NCBI GenBank assembly: GCA_965603495.1
Contig: CBFDDF010000008.1
Coordinates: 60,079-124,078, forward strand
From: Thiomicrorhabdus sp965603495
Lineage (GTDB): Bacteria > Pseudomonadota > Gammaproteobacteria > Thiomicrospirales > Thiomicrospiraceae
Direction: 5' to 3'
Length of the DNA: 64,000 nucleotides
Position 1 is the first letter of the stretch, and every line of letters begins with the position of its first letter. Below the pieces are notes generated by a model. That model saw only the letters and a program-made list of their open reading frames with translations, made no database searches and was not told where the DNA came from. The position numbers were made by a program, and so were the translations under genes. Of the stretch, positions 36,970 through 45,771 are shown in pieces.

Positions 36970-38322
36970 ATGGAAGCATTTACCTTACTTGAAACGCCAT
37001 CCGTCTGGACGAATTGGTTGGCCTTCTGGTCTTTTGAAGACATCAACTTGCTCTGGGTATTGATGGGGAGCATTTTACTGGGCATGAGTGCCTCGGTGAT
37101 TGGTGGCTTTGCTTTTTTACGCAAACGCTCTTTGATTGGAGACGCCTTAGCGCATGCGGCGCTACCAGGTGTCATGATGGCTTTTTTACTATTTCAAAGC
37201 CGCGATCCCTTAGTGATGTTCTTAGGCGCAGTTTTAAGCAGTTTTGTCGGTTTTTATTTAATTGACTGGCTACCGAAAAACACCAAAATCAAAGCCGATG
37301 CCGCACTGGCCATTACCCTCTCATTTTTCTTCGCATTAGGCCTCATGCTACTCTCTTATATTCAGGGCCTAGAAGTCGACAATAAGAGTGGTTTAGATAA
37401 AATCCTCTTCGGCCAAGCCGCCGCCATGACTCAACAAGACATTAATCTATTGGCGTACGTGGCACTTTTCGTACTGATTTGTGTGGCGTTATTTTTTCAG
37501 AAGTTTCGCTTAATCGCCTTTAGCGCAACCTATGCACGCACCATTGGCATCGCGGTTAATCGTTATGAACTGCTATTAGCGCTATTGATTGTCATGTCGG
37601 TAGTGGTCGGCTTGCAACTCGTCGGTGTGGTATTAATGGCCGCTGTACTGCTCACCCCAATTGCCGCCGCACGCTTCTGGAGTAATCAACTTTCACACAT
37701 CCTGATTATCTCAGCGATTTTAGGCGGGTTAAGCGCCATTATTAGCACGCAGATTTCCTACCTGGCGCCCGCCATGCCGACGGGTCCGTGGATGGTTGTC
37801 AGTTTATCGGCTCTGTTTATCCTTTCACTCTTGTTTGCGCCGGAAAAAGGCCTGTTAAAACGCTATACAGAACACCAACAACTGCGCAAAAAAGTCGCCG
37901 AAGAGAACATTCTGCGCACGCTTTACAAGCTACTGGAGCGTAAAGATTTCCAGCAGAAAACCTTCAACATTGCCGACATACAAGCCCTTAGAAGCATGCC
38001 GATCGAACACTTGAAGGCTACTTTGAAACAACTCTGTAAAAAATCCCTCATAACCTCATCGACCGAAGGTTTTGAAATGACTACCAGCGGTTTTGACTTG
38101 GCAGAGCAGCTGACACGCCGTCATCGTTTATGGGAAAACTATTTAACCGAACATGCAGAATTAACACCACAACAAGTGCACCAACACGCGGAGCGCATTG
38201 AGCATATTTTGACGGAGTCGCAAGAGTTGCAGTTACAAGAAGAGTTAGCCAACAGTCAATCTGATCCGCATGGTAATCTGATTCCGAGCTCAAACTCAAC
38301 AAGCCAAGGAGAGTCTAAATGA
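36970..38322 (+). CDS. Metal ABC permease fused to a DtxR/MntR-like regulatory domain
   Basis: 450 aa. Residues about 20-285 form an ABC-3-type permease with eight or more TM helices (KRSLIGDALAHAALPG near the N-terminus). Residues about 295-450 are soluble and resemble DtxR/MntR: a winged-helix-like part (IADIQALRSMPIEHLKATLKQL) and then RRHRLWENYLTEHAELTP, HAERIEHILTE and SDPHGNLIP, which match the metal-binding and dimerisation region. This suggests a metal-sensing gate or a tethered repressor. Its stop overlaps the next permease start by 4 bp. Confidence 0.88.
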   Translation: MEAFTLLETPSVWTNWLAFWSFEDINLLWVLMGSILLGMSASVIGGFAFLRKRSLIGDALAHAALPGVMMAFLLFQSRDPLVMFLGAVLSSFVGFYLIDWLPKNTKIKADAALAITLSFFFALGLMLLSYIQGLEVDNKSGLDKILFGQAAAMTQQDINLLAYVALFVLICVALFFQKFRLIAFSATYARTIGIAVNRYELLLALLIVMSVVVGLQLVGVVLMAAVLLTPIAAARFWSNQLSHILIISAILGGLSAIISTQISYLAPAMPTGPWMVVSLSALFILSLLFAPEKGLLKRYTEHQQLRKKVAEENILRTLYKLLERKDFQQKTFNIADIQALRSMPIEHLKATLKQLCKKSLITSSTEGFEMTTSGFDLAEQLTRRHRLWENYLTEHAELTPQQVHQHAERIEHILTESQELQLQEELANSQSDPHGNLIPSSNSTSQGESK

Positions 38323-39212
38323 TAAACGACATTTGGATTATCGCCACAGCTGCTTTAGTGGCCGCTTCTTGTGCTTTGGTAGGGGTCTTTTTAATTTTAC
38401 GCAGACAAGCATTGATAGGTGATGCTATCAGTCACTCAGTTCTATTAGGAATCGTATTAGCCTATCTTATTACCGACAGTCGAGCACTCCCCGTGATGCT
38501 AGGTGGTGCTGTCATTATCGGCTTACTGACCGCTTGGTTGAGTGATAGCTTACATCGTGTCGGTAAATTACAAAGTGATGCCAGCATTGGCATTATCTTT
38601 ACCCTGTTTTTTGCCATCGGCGTTATTTTAGTTTCGCTGTATGCTGGACAAATTGATTTAGACCAAGAGTGTGTCCTATACGGTGAAATCGCTTTCGTAC
38701 CCTTTGACACCCTTTATATCGGCAATCTCGAGTCCGAAACCGGTTTTGACATTGGCCCGCGTGCTTTTTGGGGGATTGGCATTGTTTTTATTATCGTTTT
38801 AAGTAGCATTATCATCAGCTTTCATCGTCTAAAAACCATCGCTTTCCACCCTAGCCTAGCAGTTTCTTTAGGGATTAACGTTATCTTTTGGCACTACTTC
38901 CTAATGACCTTAGTTTCGATGACAACCGTCGCCTCCTTTGATGCTGTCGGCGCTATTTTAGTGGTGGCGTTACTGGTGATTCCTGCGAGCAGTGCCTATC
39001 TTGTCGCAAACTCTTTAAAAGGCATGTTATGGATTGCGGTAGGCTATTCTCAACTGGCGGTACTGACAGGTTATGGATTGGCTCTCTGGTTAGACAGTTC
39101 GATATCAGCCTCTATCGCAGTGAGTGCAGGATTCTTACTCTTTATCACCATTGCTTGGCAACAAGTACAGTTAAAACGCAAACCGCTGCAACCAATCGAA
39201 TCGCTATTATAA
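38319..39212 (+). CDS. Metal ABC transporter permease, second subunit
   Basis: 297-aa ABC-3 family integral membrane protein with about eight TM helices and the motif RRQALIGDAISHSVLLGIV near the N-terminus. It has no C-terminal extension, unlike the preceding permease. The two permeases probably form a heterodimer with the ATPase at 36149. A 4-bp overlap with the upstream gene indicates coupling. A long imperfect palindrome lies 7 bp after the stop. Confidence 0.92.
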   Translation: MINDIWIIATAALVAASCALVGVFLILRRQALIGDAISHSVLLGIVLAYLITDSRALPVMLGGAVIIGLLTAWLSDSLHRVGKLQSDASIGIIFTLFFAIGVILVSLYAGQIDLDQECVLYGEIAFVPFDTLYIGNLESETGFDIGPRAFWGIGIVFIIVLSSIIISFHRLKTIAFHPSLAVSLGINVIFWHYFLMTLVSMTTVASFDAVGAILVVALLVIPASSAYLVANSLKGMLWIAVGYSQLAVLTGYGLALWLDSSISASIAVSAGFLLFITIAWQQVQLKRKPLQPIESLL

Positions 39213-39219
39213 AGGCGAC

Positions 39220-39251
39220 GATAAGAATGACCAGGCCAGGTCATTCTTATC
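39220..39251. terminator. Palindrome variant ACCAGGCCAGGT with long arms (convergent junction)
   Basis: Core ACCAGGCCAGGT (39230-39241) has one mismatch from the iterated palindrome. The flanking 10 bases on each side (GATAAGAATG on the left) are fully symmetric, giving a hairpin with 13-bp arms. It sits between the metal permease and the convergent Bfd-like gene and probably terminates both. Confidence 0.68.
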
Positions 39252-39296
39252 TCGGCCGAAACCCCATAAAGAGGCGATTGTTTAATTAAGTGAAAC

Positions 39297-39533
39297 TTAC
39301 TCAGTACTGGAAGAACTCACGCCTTCAAGTAAAGCCTCTATTTTTAAACGACAACTACCACACCCCTGACAAGCATAAGTCAGATCACTAACTTTCTCTA
39401 CGCTGTTAGCGCCGTTTTGAATCGCTTCTATAATTTCATCTGAATAAACATCGTAACAAACACAAACTTGTTGTCCATGTTGCCCCAAGGAGATTGGACT
39501 TTCTGGCATTTGACGCTTTCTATGTTCGGGCAT
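39297..39533 (-). CDS. Bfd-like (2Fe-2S) ferredoxin
   Basis: 78-aa protein with the BFD-like fold. Ligands are in VCVCYDVYSDEI (CxC) and ACQGCGSCRLKIE (CxxC), with helices between. Bacterioferritin-associated ferredoxins of this type help release iron from bacterioferritin, or form domains of nitrite reductases (family knowledge). It is 14 bp downstream of the PilZ gene and convergent with the metal transporter operon, so an iron-metabolism link is plausible. Confidence 0.83.
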   Translation of the reverse strand: MPEHRKRQMPESPISLGQHGQQVCVCYDVYSDEIIEAIQNGANSVEKVSDLTYACQGCGSCRLKIEALLEGVSSSSTE

Positions 39534-39547
39534 AGCACTTTCTCGCT

Positions 39548-40468
39548 TTATTCAAGAGCTCTTAACTCTAACTCTTTACCCATCAAATAACGCACAATGT
39601 GGGCTTCATCTTCAGCGGTTATGTTCGTAAATTTAAATGCCGCCCTTGTTTCTTTAGCTGCCTCGTTATTCTCCACAAAAACACATTCCGCTTGGCCAAA
39701 TACAATTTCCTCATCAATTAGAAATAAAGCACAGAGCGCTTCTCCCGCCTCGAAGCGTTTCTCCATCACCAGAGAAAAACCGCCAGCTGCCAAATTTACT
39801 CGTTCAACAAGCCATTTCTCAGATTCGGACAATACTTGATAGGCCCGCTTAAGTTCATTTAAAAGCGTTTCATAATAATTAAATTTAAAAATGAGCTTTT
39901 CAATCACACTAGCCATCCAGTTGCCTTGCTTGGCTAAGACCACCAAATTCGGGATATAATCTTGACTGCCAAAAGGAACTGACATGGGTTTTAGATGCAT
40001 AAAAAACTTGCCCGAAGCATTTTTAGTAATCATATCTAAACACTCAGAAATCGCATTATCGATACGAAGATAAAATGCTTGTAACAATGGAATTACTTTT
40101 GAAGAACCCTTGCCCTCCGGGCGTTCATATTGAAGCTGATCATGTACTCTTTGCTCGAACTCTGGATGTTCTGTTGGGTTTTTACCCTCCACAATAGACT
40201 CTAATAACCAAGCCATAAACGCTAACTTCTGGTTAAACTCATTAAACAATTTGACCCCGCCATTTTGAAGATGGGTTTCATCTTCAAACAAGTCTTGTAA
40301 TTGACGGTTTTCTTCCGTTATCCTCTCGGCATCAGCAGCTTCGATTAGCTGGGTTTTATCTATTGGTAAGCAGACATCTGACCACTGCATCGGCGCCAAG
40401 TAAACTGGAAGTGAGACATTAAATCTAAAAAACTCTCTATGTTCTTTGTTCACGCCGCAGTTCCTCAA
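39548..40468 (-). CDS. PilZ-like domain protein
   Basis: 306 aa, no signal peptide or TM helix. The N-terminal EFFRFNVSLPVYLAPM resembles a PilZ-associated N-terminal domain. The C-terminal part (about residues 205-300) has a PilZ-like pattern, VNLAAGGFSLVMEKRFEAGEAL, but the canonical RxxxR c-di-GMP motif is not obvious just before it. It may therefore be a non-canonical PilZ effector. It shares its strand with the downstream Bfd-like gene and is divergent from a cytochrome gene. Confidence 0.65.
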   Translation of the reverse strand: MRNCGVNKEHREFFRFNVSLPVYLAPMQWSDVCLPIDKTQLIEAADAERITEENRQLQDLFEDETHLQNGGVKLFNEFNQKLAFMAWLLESIVEGKNPTEHPEFEQRVHDQLQYERPEGKGSSKVIPLLQAFYLRIDNAISECLDMITKNASGKFFMHLKPMSVPFGSQDYIPNLVVLAKQGNWMASVIEKLIFKFNYYETLLNELKRAYQVLSESEKWLVERVNLAAGGFSLVMEKRFEAGEALCALFLIDEEIVFGQAECVFVENNEAAKETRAAFKFTNITAEDEAHIVRYLMGKELELRALE

Positions 40469-40572
40469 TAAATAGGGTAATCATCATGAACGATTACTTA
40501 ATTTGCCTGTTGAATACTATACAAAAAACTGGTCTAAATAGACAATTTACGGGCGCAAAAGACTGGTGTTAC

Positions 40573-40600
40573 AAGTTATTTATACGTATATAAATAACTT
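40573..40600. promoter_or_regulatory. Long AT-rich inverted repeat upstream of the cytochrome gene
   Basis: AAGTTATTTATA (40573-40584) and TATAAATAACTT (40589-40600) are perfect 12-bp arms around CGTA. The repeat lies in a divergent promoter region between the PilZ gene and the cytochrome gene, about 80 bp before the latter. No transcript ends here, so an operator is more likely than a terminator. Confidence 0.5.
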
Positions 40601-40681
40601 TTACGCACTTAAAACTACAAATAAACCAATTTACACAAGACTTCTCTATACTAAGAACATGACAAAAGAAGTGTGGTAACT

Positions 40682-41122
40682 ATGAGACCAATCCATCGTT
40701 TATTCAGTATTACGCTTACCAGCATCGTTCTCAGCGGCGTGACTCTGCCGACTTATGCAGACCTCCGTCAAGAAGTCTGGCTCAGTGCCGATGAACGCGA
40801 AGTGATTCTTATTGAAATGAGGAATTTTCTGAAAGGCAGTCAGCAAGTGCTTGAAGCCTCTTTAGAGGAGGATATGATTCGGGTTTCACAAACCGCCCGT
40901 CCGCTTGGCGTAAAAATGATGAAAGTATTGCCTAAAAGTCTTATTCAAAAAATGCCCGTGCCGTTTGCTGCTATGTTTAAAACACTGCATTATGGCTTTG
41001 AGGAAATCGCTGATATGTCTCAGTCACCCAATGGGAACTCAAAAATTGTCCTTAAAAAACTCGCTTCAATGCAAAACTCTTGCGTCGGCTGTCACGCCAC
41101 TTATCAACTAAAGATCAAATAA
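40682..41122 (+). CDS. Periplasmic c-type cytochrome (c'/c556-like)
   Basis: 146 aa from ATG 40682; an in-frame GTG at 40673 is possible but spaced poorly from the AAGAAG ribosome-binding-like sequence. The signal peptide is HRLFSITLTSIVLSGVTLPTYA. The rest looks like a four-helix bundle with a single C-terminal haem site CVGCH followed by ATYQLKIK, as in cytochromes c' and c556. It probably functions in periplasmic electron transfer or ligand sensing; the partner is unknown. Confidence 0.83.
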   Translation: MRPIHRLFSITLTSIVLSGVTLPTYADLRQEVWLSADEREVILIEMRNFLKGSQQVLEASLEEDMIRVSQTARPLGVKMMKVLPKSLIQKMPVPFAAMFKTLHYGFEEIADMSQSPNGNSKIVLKKLASMQNSCVGCHATYQLKIK

Positions 41123-41145
41123 AAAATATCAGAAACCTCCAAGAC

Positions 41146-41159
41146 TACCAGGCCTGGTA
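41146..41159. terminator. ACCAGGCCTGGT palindrome copy 8 (cytochrome/GGDEF convergent junction)
   Basis: Exact core at 41147-41158, symmetric to 14 bp. It lies 24 bp after the cytochrome stop and 55 bp from the end of the convergent GGDEF gene. A terminator role is inferred from position. Confidence 0.55.
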
Positions 41160-41213
41160 ATCCGTACGAAAAGCTTCACAGTGTCATATAACGTTTATAT
41201 CTTATTAATAGCG

Positions 41214-42977
41214 TTAAACTGAATCACCCGAAAAACAAACACAATTTCGTCCACCATGCTTTGCTTTATAAAGCGCTATATCAGCGTCTTTTAGCAGCTC
41301 ATCCATATCTTTACTCTCCTGATATTCAGCCACCCCTAAACTAATCGTCATTGTTCCTATCGTTGCAAAGGCATGTTCCGCTACCGCTAAACGTATGCGT
41401 TCAGCCACCTCTCCTGCAGCTTGACTTGAGGTTTCAGGGAGCAACAGGACAAACTCTTCTCCACCCAATCGACAAAACATATCAACTTCCCGCAAATAGA
41501 CATTGATGAAGGTAACAAGCTCAATTAGAACAGCATCCCCAACGCCATGGCCATACTCATCGTTAACACGCTTAAAAAAGTCAATATCAAACATAATAAG
41601 AGAGAAAGGTTCTTTAAAACGCTTAGCACGCTTCATTTCGACTTCCAACCTTTTCATAAAGGAGTAGCGATTATGGATGCCTGTTAGGCTGTCAGTCCTT
41701 GCCAAAATATGCAGTTCGTCATTGGCCAATTCAAGATCCATGGTTCTCTCTTGGATCTTCGTTTCAAGCTGCACATTCAATTGGCGAAGTTCTCTGTTTT
41801 TATCCATAACCTTTTGACGGTAAAGATGTAGCAACTGGTAGATTGCCAAAGATAACAACAATGCAATAAAAATAGAAAACATAAAACTCCAGCCGGCTGT
41901 TATCCATAATTTTTCGAGCTTAAGTCCGTTCAATAAAGCGACTTCAGTCTTCTTCGGTTGAAGCTGGCGAGAAACGTCTGCTGGATGGAAACCACTGCCG
42001 ATAATCCAATCCGTTCCGGGCACCGCCTGTACATATGCTTTCTTCAATTCATACGTATTGATCTCCGGATTTAACCACTCATATTCAATAAAACTAGCCG
42101 TAAAACCGGCTTGTTGATTATTAACTTCATCCATTATTTTGTCGAAGATCGTCTTTAGTTCAGGGCTCTCTGTACTGTTGAGATTTCTTCCGATAACCCC
42201 TGGAAGGGAATTATTTATTAACACAGTACCTTGTGTATTAATGATGAAAAAATAATCACTGCCATTACTGCCCACCTTATCAATCGCCGCCAATAAATGA
42301 GTGTCTGTTTTCTGGGTCGCCGTGTCTAAATATTCACTGGAACCCAAATACCAATCATAAAAGCCAAACTTTTTAACAAAGGCCAACTGCTCAAATTGTT
42401 GTCCAGAATCTTCATTGGGCTTGGTAAAGGTATCCCATAAAAATCCTTGCCCCTCTGCTTGAACCAACTGAATCTCTTCTTTGATGACCTCTCTGCCCGT
42501 GGCATCTTTAAAACCGATAATCGATTGTCCCTCTAAATGGCTCAAATATTCAGGCGCTAAATAAAACACGCCTTCAAAATCTAAAATCCAAATAAAACTT
42601 TCCCCATTATTCCAAACAAGAGGACGTAAGGCTTCAACAATCAGTTGTTTAATTTCTTGTTCAGATTTACTTGAGGCATAGCGAGTTTGGAGATTAAAAG
42701 CGATTTGATAGGCATCTTCAACCCGTTGTTGAATTCGAGCATGCAACTCCTCTTTAATCACTGATTTACGATAAGCAGCCAAATTGACCATATTACTTAC
42801 CTTCGAGCGAACGGTAAATTTAAGTGTTTCAGTATGATCTTGCTCCATACGAGATAAGGTGTCTGCTAGATCATTTTTCTCAGCGTCAATGACGACAAAA
42901 GAGATTAAAGCCACCATTATTGGGATAAACAGCAATGGACTGATGGCCAATAATTTGATCAAATTTTTGTCTTTCAT
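41214..42977 (-). CDS. Cache-domain diguanylate cyclase
   Basis: 587 aa. TM helix at about 9-29, a large periplasmic region (about 30-350) with two Cache-like halves (FIWILDFEGVFYLAPEY and YFFIINTQGTVLINNSLPG), a second TM helix (about 358-382), a coiled coil and a C-terminal GGDEF domain. The active site is GGEEF and a preceding RxxD (REVD) gives an inhibitory I-site, so it is predicted to make c-di-GMP in response to an external ligand. It is transcribed away from the SulP gene, with a terminator between them. Confidence 0.93.
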   Translation of the reverse strand: MKDKNLIKLLAISPLLFIPIMVALISFVVIDAEKNDLADTLSRMEQDHTETLKFTVRSKVSNMVNLAAYRKSVIKEELHARIQQRVEDAYQIAFNLQTRYASSKSEQEIKQLIVEALRPLVWNNGESFIWILDFEGVFYLAPEYLSHLEGQSIIGFKDATGREVIKEEIQLVQAEGQGFLWDTFTKPNEDSGQQFEQLAFVKKFGFYDWYLGSSEYLDTATQKTDTHLLAAIDKVGSNGSDYFFIINTQGTVLINNSLPGVIGRNLNSTESPELKTIFDKIMDEVNNQQAGFTASFIEYEWLNPEINTYELKKAYVQAVPGTDWIIGSGFHPADVSRQLQPKKTEVALLNGLKLEKLWITAGWSFMFSIFIALLLSLAIYQLLHLYRQKVMDKNRELRQLNVQLETKIQERTMDLELANDELHILARTDSLTGIHNRYSFMKRLEVEMKRAKRFKEPFSLIMFDIDFFKRVNDEYGHGVGDAVLIELVTFINVYLREVDMFCRLGGEEFVLLLPETSSQAAGEVAERIRLAVAEHAFATIGTMTISLGVAEYQESKDMDELLKDADIALYKAKHGGRNCVCFSGDSV

Positions 42978-43084
42978 ATAGAGCTTGTCGTTCCTGATGA
43001 CTTAGTCATGAATATTCTCATAAATCCCTTCAAAAAACTAATTAATCTTACTTCTCAGAAGTGTAAAAATGTAATTTCCAGTCA

Positions 43085-43111
43085 TAAAAAAACGCCCTAA
43101 GGCGCTTTTTT
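43085..43111 (-). terminator. Intrinsic terminator downstream of the SulP gene
   Basis: A CGCC / GGCG stem with loop CTAA is flanked by A6-7 on one side and T6 on the other, giving a T-tract on either strand. It is 26 bp past the SulP stop and upstream of the GGDEF gene. Confidence 0.8.
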
Positions 43112-43136
43112 ACAAATGCACATTGAAATTGCTGTT

Positions 43137-44717
43137 CTATTCTTTACCACTGGTCGAAACGTGATAATGGGGATCTTCTGAGACATTCACTTCAACTAAG
43201 TCTTTAGCGGCATGTAACAACACTTGGCACTCTGGGCTCAAATGTTGAAGCACCAATTTTTTACCCGCTACTTGATATTTTTTAGTCAACGAATCAATCG
43301 CTTCAATCCCTGTATGGTCATATACACGAGAGTGCATAAAGTCGATCTGCACACATTCAGGATCATTTTCAGGATCAAACATATCAATAAAGTTTTTTGC
43401 TGAGGCAAAGAACAATGGCCCTTGAACCGTATAGGTTTTCACCATTTTGCCGTCAATGATTTCTGTTGATTCGGCTAGCATAACGCGCTGTGCATGCTCC
43501 CATGCGAATACCAATGCCGCCACAACAACACCCGCAATGACTGCCACGGCTAAATCAAACATCACCGTTAGAACGGTTACTAACACCATAACAAATGCAT
43601 CTGCTTTACTCATGCCACGCATAATATTCCAACTAGACCAGTTGAACGTTGCGATGACCACGAAGAACATCAAACCAACCAATGCACCGATGGGAACCAT
43701 CTCAATCCAAGAAGAGGCCAACAACACAATCACAATCAAGCCCAGTGCGGCAGAAATACCAGACCAGCGCCCTGTCCCACCAGAATTGACGTTAATCATC
43801 GACTGACCAATCAACGCACAGCCACCCATCGTACCAAAAGCACCAGCAGTACAGTTTGCAGCCCCTAAAGCGATACACTCTTTATTGGCTTTACCACGCG
43901 TATTGGTAATATCATCAATCAACGTCATGGTTAACAGGGATTCAACCGAACCGATAATCGTTAGAATCACCGCGTAAGGCAGAACAATCCACAAGGTTTC
44001 TAAACTCCAGAAGCCTTCAGGTAGAGTGGTAAACCAACTCAAACCTTGGAAGCCGCCTTCAACGCCATCACCATAAACCAAAGACTCTAAAGTTCCGGAA
44101 ACAGAGGCTTTATCACCAACGGTAACCGCATTAATATCAAACATAATGACCGCAAGAGAAACCAACACAATAGCCGCTAAAGCAGAAGGAACCGCTTTGG
44201 TAATCTTAGGTAATAGATAGATAATCGCTAAAGTTACCGCAATAATCATTAACATGATATTCAAGCTCGCACCGCTTAGCCATTCACCATTGACATCTTT
44301 AAACTGGGTAAACTGTGCCACTAAGATAATCAACGCCAGACCGTTCACAAAGCCAAGCATAACCGAACTCGGCACCATGCGGATAAAACGCCCCCACTTC
44401 ATCAATCCAATAAATATTTGCATAACGCCCATCATAATGACCGCTAAGAACAAGAAAGAAGCCCCATGTTCCATCACCAAATGCATCATTACTACAGCCA
44501 AAGAACCGGCCGCAGCGGTAATCATACCTGGGCGCCCACCAAATACTGCGGTAATCATGCCCACGATAATCGCGGCATATAGACCCACTAACGGGTGCAC
44601 GCCTGCAACAAACGCAAAAGCCACCGCTTCGGGTACCAATGCCAATGCGACCGTAATACCGGAAAGCGTATCGTTTTTATAGGTTTGCCACTGAAATGGC
44701 TGACTTGGGTGACTCAT
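43137..44717 (-). CDS. SulP-family inorganic anion transporter
   Basis: 526 aa from Met at 44717 (MSHPSQPFQW), which has AAGGAG just upstream; a longer frame begins 17 codons earlier. About 11-12 TM helices span residues 10-420 with the SulP motif VALALVPEAVAFAFVAGVHP. A C-terminal STAS domain (about 440-520) contains FFASAKNFIDMF and QIDFMHSRVYDHTGIEAID. SulP proteins carry sulfate or bicarbonate. In sulfur-oxidising autotrophs some serve in inorganic carbon uptake; the substrate here is not determined by sequence alone. Confidence 0.92.
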   Translation of the reverse strand: MSHPSQPFQWQTYKNDTLSGITVALALVPEAVAFAFVAGVHPLVGLYAAIIVGMITAVFGGRPGMITAAAGSLAVVMMHLVMEHGASFLFLAVIMMGVMQIFIGLMKWGRFIRMVPSSVMLGFVNGLALIILVAQFTQFKDVNGEWLSGASLNIMLMIIAVTLAIIYLLPKITKAVPSALAAIVLVSLAVIMFDINAVTVGDKASVSGTLESLVYGDGVEGGFQGLSWFTTLPEGFWSLETLWIVLPYAVILTIIGSVESLLTMTLIDDITNTRGKANKECIALGAANCTAGAFGTMGGCALIGQSMINVNSGGTGRWSGISAALGLIVIVLLASSWIEMVPIGALVGLMFFVVIATFNWSSWNIMRGMSKADAFVMVLVTVLTVMFDLAVAVIAGVVVAALVFAWEHAQRVMLAESTEIIDGKMVKTYTVQGPLFFASAKNFIDMFDPENDPECVQIDFMHSRVYDHTGIEAIDSLTKKYQVAGKKLVLQHLSPECQVLLHAAKDLVEVNVSEDPHYHVSTSGKE

Positions 44718-44803
44718 GAAAACTCCTTGATTTAAAGTGCTGCAAATTTTACCAAATACACAGTACAATTATCGGATAATCAACGATTTATAAGGAATGA
44801 ATT

Positions 44804-44944
44804 ATGTGGATTCATCATATTGGCGAGATTGCCATAGGTTTCTTTATACTCCTGATTGCGTTACATTTTGCGGTACACTTTATCTTTAAAGCCCTGCGTA
44901 TGAAAAAGACAAGGAAGACACTTAAGCAACAACAAGAGGACTGA
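44804..44944 (+). CDS. Small membrane protein divergent from SulP (46 aa)
   Basis: A 46-codon frame with a good ribosome-binding site (TAAGGA, 6 bp before ATG). It encodes MWIHHIGEIAIGFF, one TM helix (about residues 8-31) and a strongly basic tail with KALRMKKTRKTLKQQQ. It ends 5 bp before the next small membrane gene, so the two are probably co-transcribed. I do not recognise the family. The position opposite SulP suggests a transport accessory role; that is inference. Confidence 0.6.
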   Translation: MWIHHIGEIAIGFFILLIALHFAVHFIFKALRMKKTRKTLKQQQED

Positions 44945-44949
44945 ATACA

Positions 44950-45243
44950 ATGATTGGCAAAATACTTGGATTAATTATCGGCACCGCCTACCTCATTTTC
45001 TTCTGGGTGGGTGGTCCCTTCTCTTTATATGTTTTATTTTTTGAATCGGCAACTGAGATTCGTAACTGGTTTTTTATAATGGCGGTCGGAGCCACTATCG
45101 TAACCATTTTGGCTTTATTGCATCGAAGATATGCACAACCCGAAACGGCCGCTGGTGCGCCGGGGTTTTCTATTCTGCCAATGGGGATTATATCCACTGC
45201 ATTAAACTTACTCATCGCGATCACAGCTGCTTTTTGGCATTAA
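44950..45243 (+). CDS. Small integral membrane protein (97 aa)
   Basis: 97 aa with three TM helices (about residues 5-28, 37-56 and 71-95) and short loops, no known motif. The sequence begins MIGKILGLIIGTAYLIFFW. It follows the 46-aa gene after 5 bp with an overlapping ribosome-binding site (GAGGAC). Function unknown. The two-gene unit is divergent from the SulP transporter and ends in a long palindrome. Confidence 0.72.
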   Translation: MIGKILGLIIGTAYLIFFWVGGPFSLYVLFFESATEIRNWFFIMAVGATIVTILALLHRRYAQPETAAGAPGFSILPMGIISTALNLLIAITAAFWH

Positions 45244-45288
45244 ACAAGCCCGTCATATTGACGCGGATTACTGTCCCGTAAAAACAAA

Positions 45289-45322
45289 AAACTCAACTTA
45301 CCAGGCCTGGTAAGTTGAGTTT
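45289..45322. terminator. ACCAGGCCTGGT palindrome copy 9, 34-bp perfect palindrome
   Basis: Exact core at 45300-45311 with 11 symmetric bases on each side (left arm AAACTCAACTT). It is the longest uninterrupted copy in the window. It sits between the 97-aa membrane gene and convergent ppnP, with A-rich sequence on the left and T on the right, so bidirectional termination is likely. Confidence 0.8.
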
Positions 45323-45363
45323 AATATGCAAAAACGTTCTGAAGTCAGAATATGTTTTATCGT

Positions 45364-45681
45364 CTATTCTGCGATATAAGAACAGCAATAATCTGCAATA
45401 TTATTCACTTTAATGCCAAACTTAGAGTTTGCAGGCACATCAAAACTCGTACCATTTGGAATCGCTTTCCACTCGGTTTCACCCGGCAATAAAACTTCTA
45501 CATCACCAGACTGCATTTCCATGTTTTCAGCTAACTCAGTACCAAACTCATACTCACCCGGCATCATAATGCCTAACGTTTTCTTAGAACCGTCTGCAAA
45601 CATAACCGTACGACTAGTGACCTTGCCATCGAAATAGACAGAAGCTTCTTTTAAAACTGTAACATTTTCAAATTTTGACAT
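45364..45681 (-). CDS. ppnP: Pyrimidine/purine nucleoside phosphorylase
   Basis: 105-aa cupin-like protein of the PpnP (YaiE, DUF1255) family. Typical blocks are KEASVYFDGKVTSRTVMFADG, KTLGIMMPGEYEFGTE and GTSFDVPANSKFGIKV. The family phosphorolyses several nucleosides (family knowledge). It is convergent with the small membrane gene across the 34-bp palindrome. Confidence 0.93.
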   Translation of the reverse strand: MSKFENVTVLKEASVYFDGKVTSRTVMFADGSKKTLGIMMPGEYEFGTELAENMEMQSGDVEVLLPGETEWKAIPNGTSFDVPANSKFGIKVNNIADYCCSYIAE

Positions 45682-45771
45682 GATGTATTCCTTTTATAAC
45701 AATCTGTTCAACAATATTTTAGCCATTCAATTTTCGGCGAATTATACCCGAAATTTAAGCGTTAAATCCAA

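Noticed and set aside
43447..44682. Plus-strand open frames opposite the SulP gene
   Set aside because: They are antisense to a well-supported transporter gene and encode Thr/Ile/Asn-rich nonsense typical of reverse-complement shadows.
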